Shown piece by piece: positions 1 through 12,148 of a stretch of 64,000 nucleotides of DNA (its first letter is position 1; each line of letters starts with the position of its first letter). Both the position numbers and the translations under genes were made by a program. The notes under the pieces were generated by a model, which did no database searches, was not told the origin of the DNA, and saw only the letters and a program-made list of their open reading frames with translations. The stretch is from Stropharia rugosoannulata (taxonomy: Eukaryota; Basidiomycota; Agaricomycetes; Agaricales; Strophariaceae): contig JANCIK010000006.1 in the NCBI GenBank assembly GCA_028532985.1, positions 1,302,001-1,366,000 on the forward strand. The letters run 5' to 3'.

Positions 1-149
1 TGAGTACGGCCCTGTTCAGACTACACGCTCTAGCTGGAAGTCCCCTCTTATCCTTACCAAACCCTTACCGTGTCTTGTCCCGATCGACTTTCTTTTCAAT
101 AATACTCGCCCTTTCGACACCCGCTCGAGCACACTAATTTTTACATTTC

Positions 150-3100
150 ATGTCTAGCAAGGCGCTTCCGTGCCGGTACTTCCTCAAAGGCGATTGCCAG
201 AAAGGCGACTCATGCGAGCGCAGTCACTCCCGCCTCGCCGCGAAGAACGCCAATGTGTGCTTGTTCTACTTGGCTGGCCACTGTGCATTCGGCTCCTCGT
301 GCAAAAAGTCGCACGTCGGGAAGCCCTCGTCGTCCAGTGCCTCTAGTTCGAGCGAGGCCCCCGATCCGCAGCGCCGCGTGCGCACTATCAAGAAGAAGCC
401 TGTCACTAGTACCCGCGAGAAAGGCAAAGAGAAGGCTCCAGATGTCGCAGGCGACGCGCTGGAGCAGGCTGCAGACGAAGCACCGGAGCCGGTCACTGGT
501 CCGTCTGAGAACCACATGCCATGCTCGTTCTTCCAGATCGTGGGCACCTGCGCGAACGGCGACAACTGCCAGTTCCCGCACATCTTGAAACCAGTCGGCC
601 GCGCTTCCGGCAGTGGAGGGGTTTCTGGTGAGTCAGGTCGGGCTTCTCCTCGAGCATTAAATAGCATGGAGGCCGAAGTAGACGCTGACGCAGGTCATTC
701 TTGTCCAGCTATGCCAACGGACTCGTCCCGATCCAAGATGAGCAGATCGAAGCCCTCTACGGACGCCGAGGCATCCTCCGAGAACGAGTCGGACTCCGGC
801 GTCGCAGACCTTGGCGACGAGCAGGCTCAGATCGATGCAGCTTTTGCCGCTGCTGAGTGGTCCGATGAATCTCAAGGCCGTGGCAGACAGAAGGAGGAAT
901 GGCCTGAATCTTGCTCGAGCGATTCCGACCACAACCAGCCACAGACGCCGTCTGAGGATAGAGTTGATATGGCTGCAGGTAGTGGGCCATTTGCAGACAA
1001 CGATCATATCGACGCTCTATCTGAGGGCGGCGCTGGGCGCGCTGACCAAGGTGCTGATGACCGCGAGCAGGTCGTGCTCACTGAGGCAGAGGCTGAGGAT
1101 GACATGGGTGACTTCTATGCCTCGGGACCTAGCCCCGATGGAGATGAAGGGGCTGCCTTAACAAACGAGCAAAAGAGCCAACAGCCTGTTGATATTGAAG
1201 ACGAACACTTCGCTGACCACGATCAACACGACCTTTCTGAGGAACCGTGCCCAGAACACCAGACTATCAACGATGAAGAGCAAGACCCCAATGATCTCGA
1301 TACTGACCCTTACGTTGAAGAAGAGCAGGACCAGCCTTTAAACAACGAAAATGAGTATTCCGACAAGCAGAGCATGTTTGGCGATAATTGGGACGAGCCA
1401 AAGCCCTCCAGTACTCAGGCGTCTTTTGCACCGTCTCCGCTGCGATTCGATCGCAAATTTCAGGACAGCTATACAAGTTCGCCACTTTCAACAGGGGCAT
1501 TTGTCACCGGTTCTCCCATTCGCCCTCAAAGCGCGCCTCAATACACTCCGCACTGGAGTCAGTATGCTGACCCTACTGCCAACTCCCTCGTCCCTTTCTG
1601 CAAGACTTACGCCCAAGGAGCCTGTTCAGCGGGTGCATCCTGTCGTTTCCGACATGCACTGACGCCCGCAGAATATACTATGCTATTCCACGAACAGCAG
1701 CCAAACCTGTTAACATTGGATGCTCAAATCGTTCCGTCTACATCTGTACCTCCTCCTCTCCCTGTGCCTGTCTCTGCCCCAACTGTCTTGACTATGCCTC
1801 CGGCAGTACAGCAGGCAGTCGTTGTTCCATATTACGCACCAACCGTCATGCAGGCTGTGCCTGTGGGTGTTGTGCCTAGTGTCGCGGCGCCTGCGCAGGC
1901 CAAAACTACATCAGCCTTTGAACAAGAATGCAAATTCTATCCCATTGGTGCATGTCGCAACGGCGACCGCTGCCCGTACAAACATACGCAGCATCCTCCT
2001 TCTACCCAGTACAATCCAGGAGGACCTGGCCGCGGGCGTTCTTCTAATGCCCAGAACAAACAGTTCGATAATGACCGTTTTGACGGGCCTTGCAAGTACT
2101 TCACCCAGTATGGAACATGCAAGCGTGGAAATGAGTGCAAGTTCCGCCATGGCGAATCATCTGATGAATCTAAACCGTCGGCAGAAAGCGAGCCTGCCGC
2201 AGATGGGTGGGCCTCTTGGGGAAACCACCACAACGGTAGCGCAGATGCAGACGATCCGTGGGTAAACCCGCCCAAAAACACTGAAGATGCAAACTCAGGG
2301 GACACTGAGAAGAATACAAATGAAGTCGATGATGGCTGGGGGGATAGCTGGAAGATGCAAAACGATAATGATAACGTAGACCTCGGATGGGGCCCACCAG
2401 CATTGAAGAAAAGTGGTGATTCTGAGTGGGACGACCCTGCAGAGTCATCGGCCTCTAATGTTGACTATGACTCGAAGGGCAAGACCTCATCGTCATCATG
2501 GGCCCGCCAAACAAATGTCTGCCGCCAGTGGGAAAAACGCGGCCAATGCAAGTACGGACCCTCCTGCAAATTCGCGCATGACATGGAATCGGAGGCGGGG
2601 CCAGCTAACAAGTCCAGCGCCGCTGACGATGATTGGCCTCCTCCACCTGCGGAGGATAGCATGGCCATAAATGCTGAACTTCAGGAAACCTTTGCAAAAA
2701 AGAAAAATACACAGACTACAGACGACTCGTGGCAAGGCAGTGCTGGACACGAAAAGGATAATAACAGCTGGTGGTCGTTGGACCAGACTCCTCAGGAGGT
2801 GCAGACGGAAGAACCTATTGCGGAAGAGCCTACTGAGCGCTATCAATATGAAGATGACCTAACGAATGAAGCAGCCTCCGAGCTTCAAACTAAAGACGCT
2901 TGTAAAACCTTCCTGGAAAATGGGTTCTGTACCAATATTAAGAATTGCGAGCTCAATCATCCCGGCTACATAACACCAAAGTTTAGCACCCAAGATTCTG
3001 CGGTAGAGGTGAGTTGCATCTCTCGATACATTCCTTTACTGATTTGGTGTTGCAGCCCTCGCCCGATCATGATTCAGTAACCCAACGGCCATTAGCAACA

Positions 3101-4963
3101 AGTTACATGATGCAGTCGGAAGTTAGCTTTGGGCCTGCTCTTCGACCCCAACAAATACTAGCCGCCGGTGACTCAACTAAAGTCATAATTTCGAACTTGC
3201 CTGTCGATATCACCGAATTTGACGTTGAACAACTCAGTAGGCCGTTCGGAGATGTGCTCAATGTTGTCCGCCTTGCAGATACGGTCGATGCGTGTACTAT
3301 GCAGGCAGAGTTCCAGTATATCTCAGAGGCGTATCAAGTATATCGGAATCTCCAAGGGCATGAATTCAGGGCTATGAACATGTCAACGACCATTCCGGCT
3401 CGAGTTACCCCAGTTACGAAATTTGTTGGACAAAAACTCTATATCGAAGCGACATGGCCTCGTGCACATCGTTCTGCATGGGCGCACTATAAAGATATCA
3501 AAGCGGCGAAGGCGCAAGCAGAAGACTTGAACGTGGTCCTTAACGGGCGGTTGATCAAGGCGTCATACAGTCCGCCGAAGAAGGGACAGAAAAACCAGCC
3601 GTTTGCTGTCCACTTCGTAAACCTGTCTGCCAGTACGACCAAGGCGGATATCGAAGGAATTACCACAGGCGCCATGCTTATCACAATGGACCCCCCGATC
3701 ATTGAAACCGATCCCATCGAAGACGTCAAAAGTACCTTCGCCGAGTTCGGAGAGCTAGAACAGTTTGATCCCATGCCTCCAACAACTGAATCTATGGCCA
3801 CCGCTTTTATAACCTACAAGTCTGAGGCTCATGCTATAGCAGCCGTGAAAGACCTGAGGGCGCGTCCCCTACCATACCTGGGAAAGAAAATACTTATCCT
3901 TCGAGGTGTCCATTATACCCGATATTGCATCCCAAGGCGGTTATTCGATTTTGTGAAAAGCGAAATTGACGAGCTTTCAACCAAGTCAAGCAGCTATACT
4001 GTGCAATATAATGATCATCCTAACGGCACATCTGTCTGGCTACGGCTTTTCGCGACATTTGATGACCAGACTCAGTTCACAACTGCCAATAAAGAACTTC
4101 GAAGGATATTGCATGCCACAACATTGGTTTCGGAAGGTCGTGCTCTGTGGGACAGTTACTTCGAGATCTCAAGCGGCATGAAGGCTCTTGAACAAATTGA
4201 ACTGAAGGTCTCCAATGTCCTTCTGATATGCGATCAGAAAGCCAAACGCATTCTTGTCTATGGCTCGAGTGATGCGCGTACTCAAGTCCAGGCGGCAGTA
4301 ATGAAGCTTCTCTCGAAAGTACAAGCGCAGGTCCATGAAATTGCATTAATGCGGCCCAAACTGAACCCACTCATCAACGGAGGCTTTGCGACTTTGCAAA
4401 GCAAGGTGGGCCAGAACAGAGTTGTCCTTGACGTTTTTAACTCGCTTCTCATTGTTCGCGGCTCAGAAGAGGATGTTGCAAAGGCAGGGACCTGCATATC
4501 CGAGCTTCAAGTTGGTAATGTGAAGAAACCAAGTGCGCCTGGGACTTGCCAGATATGCCATCACAAAGCAGCACGACCAATCAATTTTTCTTGCCGTCAT
4601 GCGTACTGCACGGCCTGTCTGCAGAACATGCTTCTTCACTTAGGCAGTGCTCCATTTCAATGTGTCCACTTCAGCCCCTCGTCGGACGGTGATCTCCTGC
4701 GTTGTCCGGCTTATGTGGACACCACCGTACTCAAGGAACTGCCCACCAATATCAAAGACACAGTAATGAAGTCCACAGTCGTTGCTCATGTGCATTCTCG
4801 GCCTCATGAATTTTTCTTTTGCCCGTCTATGGGCTGCAATGCTCTGCACCGTGTTCGTGAAGAGGGTGTCAACATTAAGTGTACAGCCTGCGCCGCTGAG
4901 TTATGTACCTTCTGTAGATGCCTTGCTCACATTGGTATTCCTTGTTCAGCTGGAGAAGTTTAA
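150..4963 (+). CDS. Multi-CCCH zinc finger / RRM / RING-IBR protein
   Basis: Two exons, 150..3008 and 3056..4963, joined across a 47-bp GT..AG intron at phase 0, give 1,588 residues. The first half has eight CCCH fingers of the C-x7/8-C-x5-C-x3-H type (the first is CRYFLKGDC..CERSH near residue 9), separated by long acidic and Ser-rich linkers. An RRM-like segment begins near residue 995 (VIISNLP). At about 1451-1500 there is a RING1-like cluster (CQIC, CRHAYCTAC), followed by an IBR-like cluster (CPSMGC, CTAC, CTFC, final Cys). The RING1-IBR part resembles the C-terminus of plant DEAH11-type proteins, but no helicase is present. The protein stops just after the IBR with no RING2, so ubiquitin ligase activity is doubtful. 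An RNA-binding regulatory role is inferred. The ATG at 150 is the first in frame. The gene converges on the F-box gene 172 bp downstream. Confidence 0.88.
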
Positions 4964-5134
4964 GTTGTCGTTTCATAACGGTTTTGCAAATAGTTGACCA
5001 TCTGGGATGATGTATTCGTCACTTTTCTTTTGTAATGCAATCTCGTTTTAAGGTTTTATCAAGACATTGTCATGAAATATTACTCAAGATATCCTCAAAA
5101 CTGCCATCTGTTTGGTATCCTATAATGATCATGG

Positions 5135-5803
5135 TCATTTAGATTTCACGTCTGGTATAGGCGAGTCGGTATGTAAAGTAGACAAATTTGGACAATGTAC
5201 AATGTAATTTGAAATAAGGTCTTCGTATCCTTTCGAATTTATAACTGAAAGGTGGCGGAGGTTTGGAAGGTACCATGGAGGTCGTCGCGTGTATGTAGCA
5301 GTATTCAATCTTTCGGATGGCATATGCAACTCCAGATGGCGAACCTGGGACGGCATGTCTACGAACTGGTAAATATTGAACACTTCGTTCGGGAATGCGG
5401 AAGAGTAGCGGAGAATGAGCTGATCCATGTTCCGGTGTGTAGATATGATCCGCATTTTGTACAGGAGCTCCGCGACGACATTCTCCATTGGACGTCGTGG
5501 TACAGGCGCGACTTCAATTGTGAGCGAGCGGCATATCGTCTGTGGCAGGCTGCCATATTTCCGATGCACTGCCGACTCGTGGCTCATGATCCGGAGGTAG
5601 GCGTCGAGGTAAGACGGACAGGGGATGTGGGCGTGTCTGTAGGCGACGTGCACAAATATGTCGGTCCACATATGGCTGACGAGGAGGGAGGAGGTCATCA
5701 CTGCTATGCGCTCCTGAGGTTCTATGTCAGAGTGCCATAGGTGATTGAATATTTCCCATAGCATTTCGTAGGGCAGATAAGGTGCATTCGTTGTTTTACG
5801 CAT
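5135..5803 (-). CDS. Short F-box-like protein
   Basis: A single exon encodes 222 residues from the ATG at 5803, chosen because the F-box-like stretch (LPYEMLWEIFNHLW) starts about ten residues in. The open frame extends further upstream, but that part is hydrophobic and unlike an F-box leader. The remainder looks like the weakly conserved beta/leucine-rich region usual in basidiomycete F-box proteins (VRHLELHMP, LPNLRHLSVINS, CPNLSTLH). Such proteins would recruit substrates to SCF ubiquitin ligases. At 222 residues it is about half the usual length and stops in the middle of the repeat region, so it may be truncated or have an unrecognised 3' exon. Confidence 0.6.
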   Translation of the reverse strand: MRKTTNAPYLPYEMLWEIFNHLWHSDIEPQERIAVMTSSLLVSHMWTDIFVHVAYRHAHIPCPSYLDAYLRIMSHESAVHRKYGSLPQTICRSLTIEVAPVPRRPMENVVAELLYKMRIISTHRNMDQLILRYSSAFPNEVFNIYQFVDMPSQVRHLELHMPSERLNTATYTRRPPWYLPNLRHLSVINSKGYEDLISNYIVHCPNLSTLHTDSPIPDVKSK

Positions 5804-7814
5804 GGCGACAGTGTATATAGTATTGGAGAAGTAATGATAGTCGTCGTCGTCAGCGTTCACTGAAAGAGCTTCAAGAAGGCGGAGCGGGCTTGGTAAGAGC
5901 AGGACCGGAGAGAAGAAGCACGATTTATAATTCACAGAAGGGAATTGAATTAAAGCAAAATTGAAGAAATGTAATACTACTAGGGCCGATCTGCAAACGG
6001 GCTTATCGTATGCGGCCGTTATTTTAGTACCAGGGTGGCAGTGAAGACCTGAAAGTATAATAGACACGTACCTTTTTTGACGTAAAAGTGGCCTAGAAGC
6101 ATTAATCAGTGGCTAGGTCTGTATCGGACTCATGGAATCGGCGCTTAATGAAAACTGGGCGCTTAACATCACACGCACACAGATCATACATAACATCTCG
6201 TCATAAAACATCAATATAGCACAAATTTAAGGTACAACTCTATGGCTAATGGTACATTTTTGGTTTCTTTTTATACAAGGCATGCAATACAAGACTTTAG
6301 AGTAAAAGAGAACAAAAGGGAAGAGATGAAAAAGAGAAGATAAACAACGCGCCCAAGAAGTTAGGTATACCGGGGAACTCTAGTGTAATATAGCAATCAC
6401 AGAATCCAAGGAGAAGAAATTCAAATAATTCGATGCATTGGACTAGTAGGAGTCGGAAAATGCATTGGAGATACGTTGACTAAAAAAACAAGCATTGATA
6501 AGTGACTAGGTCTTTGTGGGTTGAAACATACAACTCACATAGTACTTTTGTGCTGCATTATGTCCTCAGTGGACTCTGGGAGCAAACTCCACATTAGCAT
6601 AATCGAGCAACTTAGTGATACAATAACGACGTACCTGCAGTGCGAATATGCGGGCGCTCGCGGTCTATGATTTGTTGAGGCGAGGCAGCAACATAGGTTG
6701 TCTGCATATGATAGACACTAGGCTGTAGGCCGACGGTGGCCTTGGTAGATGTGGGTATCTGATGGACGGAAAGCATCAATATATTGTTGATTATTGAATT
6801 GATACAATAACGCGTACGGATGATTGACGACCAGAAAATTCGAAGTAAGTGGACATTGTCTCGTGTGTGAGGGTCGCAATTGTCGTCAAAGCACCAGAGT
6901 GGACGGAGGTAAGGGTTATCGTCAGGCGTCTCGGACGCAGAATCATTTCCTCTCTCCTTTTTATCAGATGGCTCTCACAACAACAAAGATGTGGATGTGT
7001 GACCTTGGCCTGGATATCGCGGCCATTACTTGGCTATGACCTCATAATGACATTCGCAGCGTCCAGCAAATGCAATATCGCAGTGGAAATGGTTAAAAAT
7101 GGCATCTATTCCATGCGGCGTATGTATTGCATAGTAACCACCGCGCTTGCCGCCACCGTCCCAGGTCGGCCCGCCGACTGAATTGTCTTCCATTGACAAA
7201 AATGGTGACGCTGCTCGGGACAGCTCGGATTCTTTGTGGGAGCACGCACTGGACAAAGAAAGACACCATAAAGATCACCACCTACAAAATGGTGCCAGTA
7301 CATAGTGCGAAAAGTGTGCCTCGGCGAGCTCGGCAACATTAAGAATACGCAGCGCCATTACTTTGAGACTAGCCCTTGGGGTGCGCCCGCATGGCCATAA
7401 TCGGCAGATTTCTCGTCGTGCTGTTACCTTTTCAAGTCGGACGAGGATGAAGAGCAGAACGTCTTGAAAGCGGGGCGGCGACGGCATGTGATATCGACAG
7501 ACCCTAAGACTGTTGTCCACTCCGCTGTCCACTGGTATCAGACAATCTGCAGTTCCTCCCTGCTCATGAGGATTCGCAATATACTGTATTTATTGAACCA
7601 TGTGTATGTGCACGACGTACCAAGGGCTACCTGGGAGGGGGGGGGGGGGGGGGGGGGGGATCATTAAAATGACAGGATATGGCACGCGGGAGTATTCCTA
7701 AATCAAAAAATGATATCATGGAGCATAAGCTAAAGCGGCAGTGGAGACTTAAGGGAGCCTTGTTGACCTGTACGCATATACTATTTGGCATTACATACTG
7801 CTATAGTTGGATGA
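5804..7814. other. Gene-free stretch
   Basis: About 2 kb between the start of the F-box gene and the end of CAX4. Only short, non-homologous open frames occur (the longest is about 110 codons, at 6849..7181), with no convincing splice series. It holds a 23-bp G run, listed separately. It should include the F-box gene promoter. I see no RNA gene or mobile element. Confidence 0.5.
7637..7659. repeat. Homopolymer run of 23 G
   Basis: An uninterrupted run of 23 G, preceded by GGGA, lies in non-coding DNA about 155 bp downstream of the CAX4 stop codon. The C-rich strand is the one transcribed with CAX4. The exact length is unreliable because homopolymers are error-prone in sequencing. Confidence 0.85.
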
Positions 7815-8773
7815 TCATCGGGTTTTGGTCTTGGTTGCTTGTGACCTGCTGAGCTTCTTCCATTCATCTCGCCATCGGAGCCACTCCGCCTCGCGCCCAC
7901 CATCCGCCCATACGGACCAGCCATCACGTATTTGTAGCCATTCGATAACGGGATTGTTCAGAAATGATGTCTTCAGTTTTCCAAGTGATGACGAAGGGTA
8001 TCGGTAGGGTATCAATTCGGCCACGATGTACAAAGATATTCCTAGAGCAGCACCAATGCCGAGGCCCCAAAGTATCTGGTGTGCATTATGGTACCCCAAA
8101 TAGTACCTTGAATAGCTTGAGCCTGGAAAGCAACGTGAAGGACGAATCGGGCTTACCTGGAGTACGCCACCAGACCAGCCCACGCCAACAGTGCAGCGTA
8201 GACAATGACACGAAATATGAAGTCCAATGCTGGTACACCACAAGACGCGAATCGATGCCGGGAGTACAAATGACACATTAAAAAGGCTGAAAAGTAAGCC
8301 ATATACTGGCTATGGGAAGATGGGAAACCATATCCACTGCCAATGTTCCCTGTCGAAGTAGTGTATGTGAATATAAAAGAGAGAAAAATGATTGTTAGAA
8401 ACTAACCTATCGGGCGTTCCTGCTTAATTGTATGCTTAATGATCCAATTAAGCAGCTCCCCAAAGAACTGTCCTGCCCACATGGTAACTACGAGAAATTC
8501 TCGTGTTTGAACAGCTAAAGCTGCATAAGAAGCCTATAAAGTCTTTTGAGAGTTATCCAGTGCATAATGAACACATTGTACGCACCATTAGCAGTATAGG
8601 ACTAAGCGTTATAAGGGCCAATGAAAGCGAGAAAAACGATGAATCATCATCTAGTGTTTAGGAAGCCGTGGCTAGAATGAGTAAACAATTTGCTATAGCT
8701 CGAATTAAGCTAAGTACATACAGACGACATGGGTCAGGTCCAGAGAGGCCTGCGGGCCTTCATACGCTCGCAT
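7815..8773 (-). CDS. CAX4: Dolichyldiphosphatase
   Basis: Five exons (8722..8773, 8586..8650, 8407..8533, 8157..8349, 7815..8106) with GT..AG introns of 71, 52, 57 and 50 bp give 242 residues, close to the roughly 240 of yeast Cax4 and human DOLPP1. The enzyme removes the terminal phosphate from dolichyl diphosphate on the lumenal face of the ER, recycling the carrier for N-glycosylation. It carries the PAP2 phosphatase signatures: a K-x6-RP-like segment (KQERPIG), PSSHS in YGFPSSHSQYM, and the third motif SRYYLGYHNAHQ. The N-terminal SLDLTHVVY and the C-terminal IRDG segment also match the family. There are several hydrophobic helices. The start ATG at 8773 is the only one in frame with LTHV. 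Confidence 0.95.
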
Positions 8774-9495
8774 GGGATTGTAGTCCGCTTGACGCAGGAA
8801 GGTCGTAGTGGATAGAAGCTAGCAACGCTTGGCGAACGGAGTTGCCGGATTGCCGGCGGCAACTTCGTCAGAAATTCCCACAATCCGCGCTTGCTCCTCC
8901 CGGCCTCCTCCTCCGACTTGTTCTGGAATCTGAGCTTGTTCGACGCTTGAATATTGAATGGTTGAATAATTTGGTGCCTCAACACTCGATCAACCAGCTC
9001 TGAACTCAAACGCAGGACCTATAAGTCATGTCCTCCAATTAACCGACTCGTTTTCTATACATACTCCAACATATCAAGTCATAGATCTGGGTGGATCTAT
9101 GTGTTCTTAGTATCAGCGACGCCTTCATGCAAACCGCAATCGATCTAGTGTAAATCTGGTTTGGCTTGACATTATACATCTTTCATCAAGTTACGTCTCT
9201 CTGGAGCGGCTCTTACACATTAACACGCGCTGTCCTTGCTGGTCTCTGATTAACTTAAAATGATGAAGGCTGTGGGGGATAGTTTGGACCCTCGGATGAA
9301 TCAGGAATGTGCTGCGTACTGCATGGTGTGGTGACGCTTGACCAGATTTCCGGCGTTGGCTATCAGATTCACGACCTGCACTCCTTCCATGTATACTTAA
9401 AAAGGTGTACATGCATCTGCGCATCCAACTCTTCAAACAATCCACGGCAACCTCCTTTCTCAAGAACTTAATTATTCTCTTTAACATTATCCATA
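8774..9495. promoter_or_regulatory. Divergent intergenic region, CAX4 / small membrane protein
   Basis: 722 bp between the divergent starts of CAX4 (minus) and the small membrane protein (plus). It must contain both promoters. A minus-strand open frame at 8774..9009 and another at 9191..9487 show no recognisable similarity. No clear TATA box stands out. Confidence 0.45.
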
Positions 9496-10436
9496 ATGCC
9501 TACTTACCCTAGATCGACGGCTCTGAATTGTAAGTGTCTTCATTCTGCTATTATATACCTGACTTGAGCTTATTGTAACCGTTGCAGATAAATTACCCAA
9601 CACCGTTGAATACATCCAACGAGGATGGCTAGAAACGTCGCAAAACAGCGCTGTTACAGTAAATCTTTCCTTTGAACTAGACGCATAATTTATCTTGATG
9701 TGTTATCAGTCTGGGCTCCTTACCATCGTTGGAACCTTACTCCTCTTTTTTATCATCAACTCAGAAGCCCTCAATGCCGCTCATCCCGACAAGCACAACG
9801 TGGTGTCTGCGCTCCAAATAATCGGCTACTGCTCTATATTCCTCAATATTAGTGCATGCATGAGCAGCTTCATCCTTCTTGACCGTCTAGGAGAGATTCC
9901 ATATCACGCATCGCGCGACGTGAATATTCCGAACGGTGGCAACATTGTGTCGGAGCAGGAGGGCATTCTCCGCCTCTACGGCATCGGAGCTCTATGGAAG
10001 TGGGTCGTTTTCCATTGTAAGTGTACCCGCTCTTTTCGTGCCCGCTGAGGACTGAGATTATGGCATGTTTTTAATCATAGGGCTGTTCTGCTTCATAACC
10101 GGCGCCTGGTCTATCCTTGTCCAATTAATGATCTTCATTTGGCTGCAAGAGTCTAAAAAGACAAGAATCGGTCTTACAGTTCTTGCTGTATTCTGCGTTC
10201 TTCCATTTGCAGGATTCCTTTTGGCGCCGATTGTAAACCGTTGGAGGAAAGACAAGGAAGATGACGTAGAAAGCTTCTCATATATTGATTCCCGCCGGGA
10301 CTCTGTTATCAGAACGACATCCTCAGGCTCCCCAATCCATGCATCGCCTGTCATCGTTGGCAATACAGAGCGAAATCGGGTGTTGTCTGTATCCTCTTTA
10401 ACCCCTCGCGCGGTCGTCTTTCAAAACGGCGTCTGA
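9496..10436 (+). CDS. Small four-helix membrane protein, copy 1
   Basis: Four exons (9496..9529, 9588..9658, 9710..10016, 10081..10436) with introns of 58, 51 and 64 bp give 255 residues. The frame is continuous across phases 1, 0 and 1. I see four hydrophobic helices: LLTIVGTLLLFFII, IIGYCSIFLNISACMSSFIL, LFCFITGAWSILVQLMIFIW and LTVLAVFCVLPFAGFLL. A polar Ser/Arg-rich tail of about 55 residues follows, probably cytosolic. I do not recognise a named family. The gene at 43202..43996 is a paralogue, sharing LP.TVE, GW and the W-H-W junction motif, with an identical 71-bp second exon and the same intron phases. Function unknown. Confidence 0.85.
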
Positions 10437-12148
10437 CAGTCGGAGGCATTCCCCATAATCTAAGAAGACTATGACACTAGGCGCTTTCTAATATGCATAA
10501 ATAAACGATGCGTCCTAATCTTGCAATGGGGAAGCATGGACCCTCCCTAATATTTATCTAGCTTACTATCCTTCACTCCCTAGACTTGCCGTCATGCCAT
10601 AGAAACCTGTCTTGTCTAATATTTGTATTACTACTTAGAGTAAAAAGATTCTGTTACTATGTTTGGATGTGCACTATTTGCTTAAAGTTTACTACTTAAT
10701 AGAGTACACATTATCTATATTTGTAAGACATAGGCTCGGATTTTATTCCATCTCATGTGTGCGCTTACTTCGGTGATGCAACAACGCTGCAGAGAATCAT
10801 ATTCAGCTCAGGATACATAAGCAACTCGCTTAGTGCGTACGTTCATTTCGCGGTCTTACAAATTGTGATCTCAAGAACAACGCCCGTCGCCGAGCTTTAG
10901 GAGCCGGCTTTCAACGGGACTTCTACAAATCAGAGACAGACAGACAAGAGACAGATCCTATTGCTAGAGTATGTTATGAAAATGTCCGTATTTATCTTGA
11001 GAGATAAGATTTAGTACCAAAGTACTGAAAGCACTTTATTGATAATCCACCACCTCGATGATGGATCATGACAGGCACCGTCGAAGGGGCGGAGATTAAC
11101 ATAATTCTGTATTTCGACTATTTTTGTCCACGGTAGCAATGCACCATATTCACGGGCGCTTGATGTCGGGAGATGCCGATCCAGCCTGACATTGACCATT
11201 ACTCTCTATGGTCGCCGATCGGTATGGCAGTGTGTCTCCTCGGAAACACGGCTTTTCCACTTCCGAAGTGAACAAATTCAACTACTCTGAGTACACGCGT
11301 CATGTTACATATAGCGAAGCCAACACGTTTCTTGGATGTTGCATAGCCTCGTTTATGATCATTACGCCTATAGCACTGCACTACACTGCACTATTGGCTG
11401 TGGCTATTCATTAAAATTCTCATAAATAAGAAAAGTATTTGCACTATGTAATACCTTCTTCTCGTAACGCTAGTTTGTTCCTCAGGCACAATGGGAATGG
11501 TTCAAAGACCAGTGACTATACTCTCTGGCAGTCGAAGGGAACATAACAGTATCACAGGAAACTATTCAAAGGGGTATGTAATGTGCACCGCACAGCTATG
11601 ACTTCTGATACATGACGTCCATATACGTTTAATAGATTCAGGAATAAGTCAGACTTGGCTAAGCGGAGAATCATCATGCTTGCGAGAAAGAAAGATGAAG
11701 AATCAAAGAATATCGTGAGGATAAGACTCTTTCTTATCTCACGTGAAGACGCTAGGTGACTTATTTGCATCTTGCACAGAACGTAGGCAAGAAAGATTCT
11801 CGGCGTTTACATAAATGAAGCCTATTATGGCACATACTCCGACATGTTGTTGCACAAGCATAATAATCTTGTCTGGCCCGCTACATTATTGTCCGTTTCG
11901 GCATCTAGAACGCCCTCAGGTAGCGGAGCTGCTCCCAAGCTGGCACCCCTTCCTAGTGCCCGATGACAGAGTACACTACATCCTCGCAGGTCCTGCGTCA
12001 ATCGCAGATACTCTTTTATGCAGGGGAGGTGTCGCTAATGCTCTTTTTGTACTGTCCGTTATGATATGTTTTATTACTGGTATATTACCTATGAAGGTCT
12101 TGAGAATATTACTAAGTAACTGATTCAGAGTACTTTAAACACCTCTGA
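10437..12148. other. Gene-free stretch
   Basis: About 1.7 kb between the 3' ends of two convergent genes. Open frames here are short (up to about 100 codons, at 11815..12123) and lack recognisable motifs or splice partners. The base composition is AT-rich. I see no terminal repeats or transposase remnants. Confidence 0.5.

Noticed and set aside
5252..5740. Plus-strand 162-codon frame
   Set aside because: Shadow of the F-box gene on the other strand, with no motif of its own.
10437..12148. Degenerate transposon in the large convergent gap
   Set aside because: No terminal repeats, target duplication or transposase/reverse-transcriptase motif could be seen.
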